Origin: Fusibacter sp. A1
GTDB taxonomy: Bacteria; Bacillota; Clostridia; Peptostreptococcales; Acidaminobacteraceae
DNA length: 64,000 nucleotides
Direction of reading: 5' to 3'
Assembly: GCF_004125825.1 (NCBI RefSeq)
Contig: NZ_QQWI01000004.1
Location: 1 to 64,000, forward strand
The notes under the pieces are model-generated. The model was not told where the DNA came from and searched no databases. It saw only the letters and a list, made by a program, of their open reading frames with translations. The position numbers and the translations under genes were made by a program. Below, one piece after another: positions 57,431 through 64,000 of this stretch. The first letter of the stretch is position 1. Every line of letters begins with the position of its first letter.

Positions 57431-58213
57431 ATGATCGATAAGAACGCATTTGACAGCATTGAAGCATTCATCACACATCTCAAGCGAAACGAAAACATGG
57501 TGGGTATCGTGGAATACGGTGGCAGAAGCTACAGCGACATGAGCAAAGCGGGCGACTACGACCTGACGGTGATTTTTGACAAGCCTCTTTCCAAAAACAT
57601 CGAAGGAGTGCACTTTCACATAAAGGGCATTCCTGTGGACTGCATGTTGCTGTCGGTAAACGACTTCATGGCGGATCATCCGCTAAACGAGTTCTTGCAC
57701 GTTCATATGAACTGCACCATCCTATACGACAAGGATGGAATCACAGAGGCTTTGTTAAACAGAATTAATACCACCTGGAAAACAGACGATACACTGTCCG
57801 AATTCGAAGTCATGCTCTTCAGATTCACCTTCAGGCACATTCTGGACAAACTGACCCATAGGCTTCACGACAACAAGCTATACACCGTCTACTTCATCTA
57901 TTCCTCCATGGACTGGTTCTTATCGTGTTATGCGAGAATCAGGAACTGGGAAGCAGGAAAACCGAAACTGCATCTAAAGCTGATCGAAGAGAACGAGCCT
58001 GAACTATACCGGCTCATCGAAGATTTATATGAAAGACAACAATTCGAGGAAAAGTACGAAAAGCTAAGCAAGATCGCAGAGTACATGTTAAAGCCGATCG
58101 GCGGACTATGGAAAGAGGACGAAGTCTTATTCCACCTATCACCCGATGGCAGCCATCAAGTTGAGGAAGAAGAGCGGTTGCTGGAGATTTTGTTCGGGTT
58201 TGATGAAAGTTAA
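57431..58213 (+). CDS. Nucleotidyltransferase-fold protein
   Basis: 260 residues. The N-terminal domain has a polymerase-beta-like active site: EYGGRSYSDMSKAGDYDLTVIF (GG/S with DYD) and a third acidic residue in IPVDCMLL. The C-terminal half is helical. Possibly an antibiotic-type or tRNA-independent nucleotidyltransferase; target unknown. ATG behind GGAAGG. Confidence 0.83.
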   Translation: MIDKNAFDSIEAFITHLKRNENMVGIVEYGGRSYSDMSKAGDYDLTVIFDKPLSKNIEGVHFHIKGIPVDCMLLSVNDFMADHPLNEFLHVHMNCTILYDKDGITEALLNRINTTWKTDDTLSEFEVMLFRFTFRHILDKLTHRLHDNKLYTVYFIYSSMDWFLSCYARIRNWEAGKPKLHLKLIEENEPELYRLIEDLYERQQFEEKYEKLSKIAEYMLKPIGGLWKEDEVLFHLSPDGSHQVEEEERLLEILFGFDES

Positions 58214-58221
58214 AGAGAACC

Positions 58222-58363
58222 GCAATTTTTAAAACCACACTAAGGGGCTTCATTTGCAAATCTTCATTTACCTAAGTGGCATGTCATCCTACATTTGATC
58301 CCACCATGCCTCTCGTCTATTTCAAGGCGCTACGCTTCAAAAGCAAGGCAAACATTTCTCTCA
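58222..58363. repeat. 142-bp dispersed repeat core, copy 3
   Basis: Closest to copy 2. It begins eight bases after the nucleotidyltransferase stop. It forms the left part of a larger nested inverted repeat (58224-58504). Confidence 0.85.
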
Positions 58364-58504
58364 CCTTATTGCTTTTCTTGCATTTGAAGCGCAGCGCCTT
58401 AAAGTACATGTACAGGTGAAAATGGACATATGGTTATATACAATCGAGCATTAAGGGATTAAAGTCTTGCCGATACTATTTTCTTAGTGTGGTTTTATAA
58501 AATT
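58224..58504. mobile_element. MITE-like element with nested inverted repeats
   Basis: About 281 bp. Terminal arms 58224-58244 and 58483-58504 (CTTAGTGTGGTTTT-type) are inverted. An inner pair, 58324-58347 and 58377-58400 (CTTGC.TTTGAAGCG.AGCG in outline), matches at 22 of 24 bases. It encodes no transposase. Target duplication not evident. Confidence 0.6.
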
Positions 58505-58574
58505 CCTCGTCAAACTTTGCATTTGAACATTCCAAAATAGGAAGCCAACAATAACTATAAAGGGAGTGAACAAC

Positions 58575-59297
58575 ATGAAACTGAACTTTCTAGGCACAGC
58601 AAGCATACCCACTGCCAGCAGAAACTCGCAAAGTACTTTGCTATCCTTTCATGACCGCTCAGCCGTTTTAATTGATTGCGGTGAAGGTACACAAAGACAA
58701 CTGCTTATAACGGGGATCGATTTAACAGGGCTTGACACGATCTTCTTGACCCACGAGCATATCGACCACACGCTAGGTTTACCCGGCGTGGTCATGATGC
58801 TCTATCATCTTCATCACAATAAAATAAGGATCTACGGACCAGAATCCGCCATAAATCTTGCGAGAGAGTGCATCCGTCTATTTGTCACCTTTATCGACGA
58901 CCCTGCGGAGTATATCGTCCTAAAGGAAAATCAAATCCTTCAAATCGACCAGTACACGCTAAAGACTTTTCCAACCTACCATACCGAGGATTCCACCGGC
59001 TACACCTTTACATCTGCCGGCAAATCAGTCACATTCTTCGGAGATGTAGAAATCCGACACCCGCAGCAAATAAAAAAGCTTACCGGTCAGGTAAGCAGTT
59101 CGACGTGTTGTGTTGTAGATGCCGTTCATTTGAACCTATTCCAAGTAGAAGACATCTGTCAAAGCAAAGAACTGAAGACAGTTTTCCTGTTACCCACAAG
59201 ATACGACACATGCGAAAGTGAAATCAAAGCTGCATTCAGTAAAAATTATGAATCTGAACTGATCCTTCCAAATGACTTTGATTCCTATGAGATATAA
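58575..59297 (+). CDS. Ribonuclease Z-like metallo-beta-lactamase protein
   Basis: 240 residues from ATG 58575 (AGGGAG upstream; the GTG nine bases earlier overlaps it). N-terminal GTASIPTASRNSQST, metal motif THEHIDHTLGL, a His in FPTYHTED and the Asp in FFGDVEI match RNase Z. The last metal His expected in L-T-H-x-S-x-RY is missing: the segment reads FLLPTRYD. So it may be a divergent or altered-activity member. Confidence 0.82.
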   Translation: MKLNFLGTASIPTASRNSQSTLLSFHDRSAVLIDCGEGTQRQLLITGIDLTGLDTIFLTHEHIDHTLGLPGVVMMLYHLHHNKIRIYGPESAINLARECIRLFVTFIDDPAEYIVLKENQILQIDQYTLKTFPTYHTEDSTGYTFTSAGKSVTFFGDVEIRHPQQIKKLTGQVSSSTCCVVDAVHLNLFQVEDICQSKELKTVFLLPTRYDTCESEIKAAFSKNYESELILPNDFDSYEI

Positions 59298-59326
59298 TCA
59301 TGCGACTAGAAGTTAAACACCCAAAA

Positions 59327-59345
59327 CGTGCCAGTCACCTTTTGA
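59327..59345. repeat. REP-like motif, unit 1
   Basis: CGTGCCAGTCACCTTTTGA, one mismatch from the unit 30 bases on. Located after the RNase Z-like gene. Confidence 0.65.
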
Positions 59346-59350
59346 ACACG

Positions 59351-60034
59351 TCAGATCGTGCCAGGCACCTTTTGACTAAAATATCGAACATCACCAACAA
59401 GTTGCACCTGCTTGTCAGCAAGAATCAATGCGCCTTTGTCACCGACCGCATAGACGTCTTTCTTTTTTTCGAGTAGCACTCTCAAGATGCTTTCGTTTTG
59501 CTCCTGAGAACCCTCATAGTGGACTTCAAAATAGAAATCCTGAACAAGGGAGAGTCCCTTATGGTAGCAAAATTCATCGTAATCCTCATCGGCCGTCAGG
59601 TGGTACTCCGAAAGTTGTATCAAGGCCCCGGCGCTGAATCCCATCACAAGACCGTCATGCCGTTTGATAAGATCGACAAGTTCTTTTTCATAAAGCCTCT
59701 CCATCATCTTGTCTGGTAGACCGCCTGGAAAATAGACAATATCCGCTTCACTGATCTTTCGCTGAGATTCCTCCACGCTATCCTCAAAGTAGTTGACCCA
59801 CGTGATGTCGGATTCGGCAATACTGTACCTTTTAAACGCATCGACCATACCGCTGTAGTATTTACCGTTCGCGCGGCCATAGCAGCTTAGCCAGTCCTCT
59901 TGATTCCTAACTCTTTCCTCTCTAAATGAAAATGCCACTATCACGACTTTATCACCAGCTTTTATATAATTCCGATACGCTTTAAAACACCAATCCTCAT
60001 CGATGTTGAATGTGTTATGTAAGATATTGATCAT
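59351..60034 (-). CDS. Peptidase S51/type 1 glutamine amidotransferase-like protein
   Basis: 227 residues from ATG 60034 (GGGGGAGG upstream); twelve extra codons upstream lie in a repeat-like sequence and have no ribosome site. A nucleophile-elbow GFSAGA has the catalytic Ser, with VYFPGGLPDKM before it, as in cyanophycinase/dipeptidase E-like proteins. The final residues (VPGTI) are encoded by the REP-like unit, so the C-terminus may have been replaced. Confidence 0.83.
   Translation of the reverse strand: MINILHNTFNIDEDWCFKAYRNYIKAGDKVVIVAFSFREERVRNQEDWLSCYGRANGKYYSGMVDAFKRYSIAESDITWVNYFEDSVEESQRKISEADIVYFPGGLPDKMMERLYEKELVDLIKRHDGLVMGFSAGALIQLSEYHLTADEDYDEFCYHKGLSLVQDFYFEVHYEGSQEQNESILRVLLEKKKDVYAVGDKGALILADKQVQLVGDVRYFSQKVPGTI
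59357..59375. repeat. REP-like motif, unit 2
   Basis: CGTGCCAGGCACCTTTTGA. It contains the palindrome GTGCC.GGCAC and overlaps the last codons of the S51-like gene. Confidence 0.7.
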
Positions 60035-60049
60035 CACTGCCTCCCCCAT

Positions 60050-60064
60050 GCTGGCACCTTTTGA
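60050..60064. repeat. Partial REP-like motif
   Basis: GCTGGCACCTTTTGA, matching the 3' part of the units at 59327 and 59357. It lies just upstream of the S51-like start. Confidence 0.5.
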
Positions 60065-60219
60065 AGACAAAGCTAACTACCTTTATTAGGATTTCGATGA
60101 GTCTGTCTTTGACGACCTCGACTCCAAAGCTCATGCAGAACATAATATCCATTCTCCTTCTAGCGAGCTGAGATTGACCGCACTACTTTACCTCGCCCTT
60201 ATCCCGCAAGTCAGAACTT

Positions 60220-60840
60220 TTATTTCTGAACAATAAGCTCGCAGTAGCTCTGCCTGTACATCTCACCTTCAATCTCTCTCTCTGTCACTCTGTTTTCCCT
60301 AAAAATCATTTTCATATCAGAAAGGATCTCACGCAGTTCCTTTTCGCTATGATAGGAATGAACGACTTGATCACCGTGCTCATCTTGCAAAAACTCGTCC
60401 TCGCCAACCTTTGTGCCCTCGCCATACCCTTCATCCTGATGGGTGAGCAGATTGATCAGCATCAGACCGTTCGGCTTCAGCACACGTTTAAGCTCGGCAA
60501 TTGACTGGTCGATCTCGAGTTTTGTCATGTGGAAGATGGAATTGAAGGAGTACACAAACGAAAAGGATTCATCTTCAAAGGGTAAGCTTCGCATGTCGCC
60601 CTTCTTTATATTGAGTTGCACGCCATGTCTCTCTTCAAATCCTCGAGATAAGCGTATCTGGCTGTCCGAATACTCGATTCCAGTCGTCCGATAACCGAAA
60701 CTCGAAAACAAGCCGAGCGGCGGCATGTTTCCACCTGCTCCACAGTCTAGAATTGTCTTTTCAAGCTCAAAAGTCCTTGCCTGCTCTTCGCACAGAAAGA
60801 GAAACTTATAGAGCTGGGTTTGTCTGAATACAATGTTCAT
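60220..60840 (-). CDS. SAM-dependent methyltransferase
   Basis: 206 residues. Motif I is ILDCGAGGNMPPLGLF (near 32), then GIEYSDSQIRLSRGF and GDMRSLPFEDESFSFVYSFNS, a Methyltransf_11-type core. Substrate unknown. ATG behind AAGGAG. Stands alone. Confidence 0.9.
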   Translation of the reverse strand: MNIVFRQTQLYKFLFLCEEQARTFELEKTILDCGAGGNMPPLGLFSSFGYRTTGIEYSDSQIRLSRGFEERHGVQLNIKKGDMRSLPFEDESFSFVYSFNSIFHMTKLEIDQSIAELKRVLKPNGLMLINLLTHQDEGYGEGTKVGEDEFLQDEHGDQVVHSYHSEKELREILSDMKMIFRENRVTEREIEGEMYRQSYCELIVQK

Positions 60841-60954
60841 CTTTTATCTCTCCTTATGAACAAGGTAGTGTAAACCACCAGTTCTTTAAATGGTCGCTAG
60901 GACTTATAACATCAAGCGGTCCCAATCAAACAGCCGATAGCATCATCCGTGCAT

Positions 60955-60977
60955 TTCCAATTTTATCATAATTGGAA
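60955..60977 (-). other. Operator-like palindrome upstream of the methyltransferase
   Basis: 8-bp arms TTCCAATT / AATTGGAA with a 7-base spacer, about 115 bases upstream of the start. It may be a regulator site or part of a promoter region. Confidence 0.4.
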
Positions 60978-61030
60978 TCAATGCACATTGACCGTTCAAG
61001 TATAATCGTTTTATCACGTCATCTAAACAT

Positions 61031-61065
61031 AAATAAACAAGTCCTCTTTTACGGTAGGACTTGTT
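61031..61065 (-). terminator. Terminator after the GNAT gene
   Basis: Stem AACAAGTCCT / AGGACTTGTT with a short T-rich tail on the minus strand (TTTATTTAT). Confidence 0.7.
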
Positions 61066-61128
61066 CTTAAATTCACTCGAAAAGAGCTTTAAAGCAGTCT
61101 AAAAAGAGGGGATATCACTCATCAAAAC

Positions 61129-61662
61129 CTACCCGTTGAACTCTGCCCTTAAAATACCGAAGTGCATCCTGTCGAACCTTTTTCCTGCGAAGTAGACCGC
61201 GCTGCGCTCGGTGCCTTCTTTTTTGAATCCGCATCTCAGGAGTGATTTTTGCGCGCCGATATTGCTTTCAAGTGTACTCGCTGTGATCTTCTCAAGTCCT
61301 AGGTTGTTGAACCCATACTCCAATATCTGCTGAAGCGCCTCTGTCCCGTATCCTTTGCTGCGGTCGTTGATGGTTGAGATGCCCAGACCTATCGAGCAGG
61401 ACCTGTTTTTCCAGTCGATATTCTGCAGCGCGACATCGCCGATCACTTCACCTTTTAATAAGAAGATGCCCAGTCTCACATGCTTGTCGCCCTGATCTTT
61501 TTGAGTCTCTTCAAACCAGGTATCCGCCTTGACAGAAGAATGACCGATATTAAGGGGTTCTGTAAGCTGATCGAAGTCGTATTCAAAATCGTTCCAAAGC
61601 TTTACACAATCCTCTTTTTCGAGTGTCGCAAGATAGATTCTTTTCGAGATCAGTTTAAGCAT
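61129..61662 (-). CDS. GNAT acetyltransferase (RimJ/RimL-type)
   Basis: 177 residues from ATG 61662; GGAGG is only three bases upstream, a tight spacing. The acetyl-CoA loop is NDRSKGYGTEALQQILEYGF and GLEKITASTLESNIGAQKSLLRCGFKKEG follows, as in the RimJ/RimL protein N-acetyltransferases. Substrate unknown. Confidence 0.87.
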   Translation of the reverse strand: MLKLISKRIYLATLEKEDCVKLWNDFEYDFDQLTEPLNIGHSSVKADTWFEETQKDQGDKHVRLGIFLLKGEVIGDVALQNIDWKNRSCSIGLGISTINDRSKGYGTEALQQILEYGFNNLGLEKITASTLESNIGAQKSLLRCGFKKEGTERSAVYFAGKRFDRMHFGILRAEFNG

Positions 61663-61851
61663 AATCCTCCACACATCCTTTCACATATAAATCGAGTATC
61701 CTGTTAAATCAAGCTTACCAAAATAAGGATTTCACATCTATCTCTTTCTGTCCTTTTTATGGATTTTTTCTCTTTAACTGTTCTTTATCAAGAGCAAGCC
61801 GCAGTCATGTGTGCGATAATTGTTTAGAGTTATAAGAAAGGGAGATTTTAA

Positions 61852-62733
61852 ATGACCACTCAAAACATTATCATACAAAACAGAAATGTCCGCTTTATTT
61901 CTTGGGGTGATCCCGAGAAGCCGCTTATCATTGGCATCCATGGACTTGGAGGTTCAGCCTGCACGTTTCACGAGGTCGCCCATCAACTGATGCATGACTA
62001 CCACCTTGTTTCCATCGATCTGCCCGGGCACGGAAAAAGCGAGGATCTCGATACAGACTATTCACCTGACTACCTCATGCCTTGGTTGTCTCAGGTGATA
62101 GATACCATAACAAAACAGCCGTTCTACTTACTCGCGCACTCCTACGGTGCGAGTGTCGCACTACACTTCAGCGCGGCATATCCTGACAGGGTAAAAAAAT
62201 CGATACTTCTAGATGGAGGATATCACGACCCGGAGTACGGCTACGCCTACTTCACCGGCTTATATGAAAAGGGGCAGTTGGATTACAAACCCTTCATGTG
62301 TTTTGAGGATGAAAAGAACTATTACATAGATGATTTTGACGGGTACGTCTTCGATGATTTTGAAGGCGCAGTCCAGGCGGAGCTTGATAACCACACCAAT
62401 CTGAATCCTTTAAAAAGAACCATGATTGAGGATCTGATTGTGGAAAGAAACGGAAAGTTCTGCTGGCACGCAAACGGAACCACCGCCGTTAAGGCGCTTA
62501 ACTTCCAGTACAACTCGCAAAAGACACTTGCATTCGAGCGGATCATGGCAAAAACGAAGTTGATTTATGCGGACCAGCCAGCAGAATATTATCAGTCTCG
62601 AATAGAACAGATTGCCATCTTCAAATCGAAGTTCGATGTGGACTGCGTGCTCTATGAGAACACAGGACATATGGTCCATTATGACCAGCCTGAAAGGTTG
62701 AGTGATGATATCAGAGCATTTTTCTTGGTCTGA
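61852..62733 (+). CDS. Alpha/beta hydrolase
   Basis: 293 residues. The oxyanion motif HGLGGSACTFHEVA is near 29, the nucleophile elbow AHSYGASVAL has Ser near 100, and the catalytic His is in NTGHMVHYDQPERLS near the end. No signal peptide. Substrate unknown. ATG behind GGGAG. Confidence 0.9.
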   Translation: MTTQNIIIQNRNVRFISWGDPEKPLIIGIHGLGGSACTFHEVAHQLMHDYHLVSIDLPGHGKSEDLDTDYSPDYLMPWLSQVIDTITKQPFYLLAHSYGASVALHFSAAYPDRVKKSILLDGGYHDPEYGYAYFTGLYEKGQLDYKPFMCFEDEKNYYIDDFDGYVFDDFEGAVQAELDNHTNLNPLKRTMIEDLIVERNGKFCWHANGTTAVKALNFQYNSQKTLAFERIMAKTKLIYADQPAEYYQSRIEQIAIFKSKFDVDCVLYENTGHMVHYDQPERLSDDIRAFFLV

Positions 62734-62783
62734 GTAGATAGGGTAATTATATCAATATAATTTATCTAATAATATCCAATTAA

Positions 62784-62813
62784 AAAGAAGCGACCTCATC
62801 CGGTCGCTTCTTT
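62784..62813. terminator. Bidirectional terminator
   Basis: 12-bp stem AAAGAAGCGACC / GGTCGCTTCTTT, between the convergent hydrolase and secreted-protein genes. Confidence 0.88.
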
Positions 62814-62824
62814 CCAATTTCACT

Positions 62825-63679
62825 TTAATTCAAGATAAGCCATGTCTCTAGGTGATGCACCGCCACCTGTATGTCACAGTCAATGGTGACGCCTATTTTT
62901 TTTAGTTCATATAGGACCAACATGACTTCGTTTTTTGAATATCCCGCAAATGATACGTTATCACCCTCTTGTGACGGCCGCGTCTCCACAGCAATAATCA
63001 GCGTGGTTCCAAACTTTCTTGCATAATGGACTTCTTCTTTAATCAGTGCGGTGATACTGTTGCTGCCGATGACTTTGTTGCGGTATGCCATTACAGTGAC
63101 TGTATCCACTTTGCCCATGATCCACTCAGCGAGATTCGTTTTTCCGTAGCCATTGTCAAGTTCTACTTTTTCATACCAAAAAGGAATGACGATATTAAGT
63201 TCAAGTCCATTCATTCGGCAAATACTATCTGCTTCCACGATGTGATTTTGAAACACCTCATAGTACTTAAGCATTTTCTTTTCTGACACCTTTAGGACAT
63301 AGGGTTCAATATCCAGGATGATACCGACAAAGTCACACACTTGGCGCTTTTTAAGATCCACAAGATGACTCATAAACGCATCGAAGGCGGTTTCATTGTC
63401 ATCAACCCATTTTGCACTCCCGCCAAGGGCATAGACTTTGAAGCCGTATGATTTGGCCAGATTGCATTTACTGATGAATCTTTCTTCATCGTCAGCCGAA
63501 TAATATAAGTAGATCGTATTGAATTCATCGCTTTTAAGTTTTTCAATCGAGTCGGAGGTCAGTTCTTCTAGATTCCACACAAACATGGACATGTCAGGTG
63601 AATCCGATATGTCAGAATCGCTTATAACAGGTGCTAGCGAGGTGTGCAAAACTAGTAAAATAGCGATTAAAAGATGCAT
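62825..63679 (-). CDS. Secreted TIM-barrel-like protein
   Basis: 284 residues with an N-terminal signal peptide-like helix (HLLIAILLVLHTSLAPV). Repeated beta-strand ends such as IILDIEPY, DTVTVMAYR and LIIAVETRPS recall a glycoside hydrolase TIM barrel (GH18-like), but the DxxDxDxE signature is absent, so activity is uncertain. ATG behind AAGGAGGG. It follows the glycosyltransferase gene by 10 bases, so a surface polysaccharide role is inferred. Confidence 0.7.
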   Translation of the reverse strand: MHLLIAILLVLHTSLAPVISDSDISDSPDMSMFVWNLEELTSDSIEKLKSDEFNTIYLYYSADDEERFISKCNLAKSYGFKVYALGGSAKWVDDNETAFDAFMSHLVDLKKRQVCDFVGIILDIEPYVLKVSEKKMLKYYEVFQNHIVEADSICRMNGLELNIVIPFWYEKVELDNGYGKTNLAEWIMGKVDTVTVMAYRNKVIGSNSITALIKEEVHYARKFGTTLIIAVETRPSQEGDNVSFAGYSKNEVMLVLYELKKIGVTIDCDIQVAVHHLETWLILN

Positions 63680-63689
63680 GCGCCCTCCT

Positions 63690-64000
63690 TTATGACTTCA
63701 AATGCGATTTTCTTTCAATTCTCCCCCATGATTTAGAGTACTTCTTGTACCCCAACATGGCGATAAGTCGTTGAATTGTAGAAAACTGACGGTAGCCGAC
63801 GGCTTCGATGAGACTGAGTAGGATATAGGCCAATAAGCGTTTCAAGTTATACCTGTCTTCAAGCAGGTAGTAACTCAGTAGAATTGATGAAACTGATATG
63901 ACACTGCTGAACAATACGTAAACAAGTAAAAAGGTGGCAAAAAACTGAACGTTGATCAGTCCAAGTGAAAAGGACGTGATGATCATGATTAGACCGACCA
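63690..64000 (-). CDS. C-terminal part of a membrane glycosyltransferase (partial)
   Basis: The frame stays open to the window edge, so the 5' end is missing. About 103 residues remain: three or more membrane helices and the end GYRQFSTIQRLIAMLGY...SKSWGRIERK, a pattern seen at the C-terminus of membrane family 2 glycosyltransferases. Family inferred from this end only. Confidence 0.65.
   Translation of the reverse strand, partial: VGLIMIITSFSLGLINVQFFATFLLVYVLFSSVISVSSILLSYYLLEDRYNLKRLLAYILLSLIEAVGYRQFSTIQRLIAMLGYKKYSKSWGRIERKSHLKS

Noticed and set aside
60020..60160. About 42-residue minus-strand frame overlapping the S51-like start
   Set aside because: AAGGAG is present but the frame runs into the next gene out of phase and has no recognisable features; not enough support.

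Overview
The window looks like a chromosomal segment of a low-to-mid GC Bacillota, most likely class Clostridia. Support: Firmicute order of the ribosomal/RNA polymerase superoperon, a SigH-type sigma factor beside YacP/RlmB/MrnC/CysS/GltX, T-box leaders, an L10 leader, strong AGGAGG ribosome sites, and many 4Fe-4S redox proteins. Genus was not determined; a Fusibacter-like relative is only a guess. Most genes lie on the minus strand, so transcription reads from high to low coordinates.

Region 1 (1-23.9 kb) is housekeeping. Read in transcription order: gltX, T-box(Cys), cysS, mrnC, a small membrane protein, rlmB, yacP, sigH, tRNA-Thr, tuf copy 2, then rpmG-secE-nusG-rplK-rplA, an L10-leader attenuator, rplJ-rplL, then rpoB-rpoC, then L7Ae-like/rpsL/rpsG/fusA/tuf copy 1. 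Each block has its own clear sigma-A promoter. The two tuf genes encode identical proteins.

Region 2 (24-31.4 kb) is mixed: acylphosphatase, two tiny proteins (one Cys-rich, one membrane), a tandem-repeat array behind a PilZ gene, a HesB-like protein, a MocR regulator divergent from a GNAT gene, and a MacA/ATPase/MacB exporter.

Region 3 (31.5-37.6 kb) is a branched-chain amino acid operon ilvA-ilvN-ilvC-ilvD-ilvB behind an isoleucine-type T-box. Region 4 (37.7-42.7 kb) is a five-gene flavin/iron-sulfur amine or imino-acid dehydrogenase complex with a sigma-54 promoter and an adjacent sigma-54 activator. Region 5 (42.8-51.2 kb) has an RND pump pair, then a GGDEF/HD-GYP protein and a histidine kinase in one operon.

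Region 6 (51.3-64 kb) is accessory and mostly single genes (methyltransferases, cupin, aldo/keto reductase, HAD, YdcF-like, a GNAT-phosphatase fusion, nucleotidyltransferase, RNase Z-like, S51 peptidase-like, GNAT, alpha/beta hydrolase, a secreted TIM-barrel-like protein and a cut-off glycosyltransferase). Its spacers carry a three-copy, 142-bp repeat family and a short REP-like motif.

The least explained signals are non-coding. One is a 55-bp dispersed element behind both rplL and ilvB, each time next to an inverted copy or palindrome covering the gene's stop codon. The others are the 142-bp repeat family with a nested-inverted-repeat copy, the hairpin-rich tandem array behind the PilZ gene, and paired palindromes in the gltX leader.
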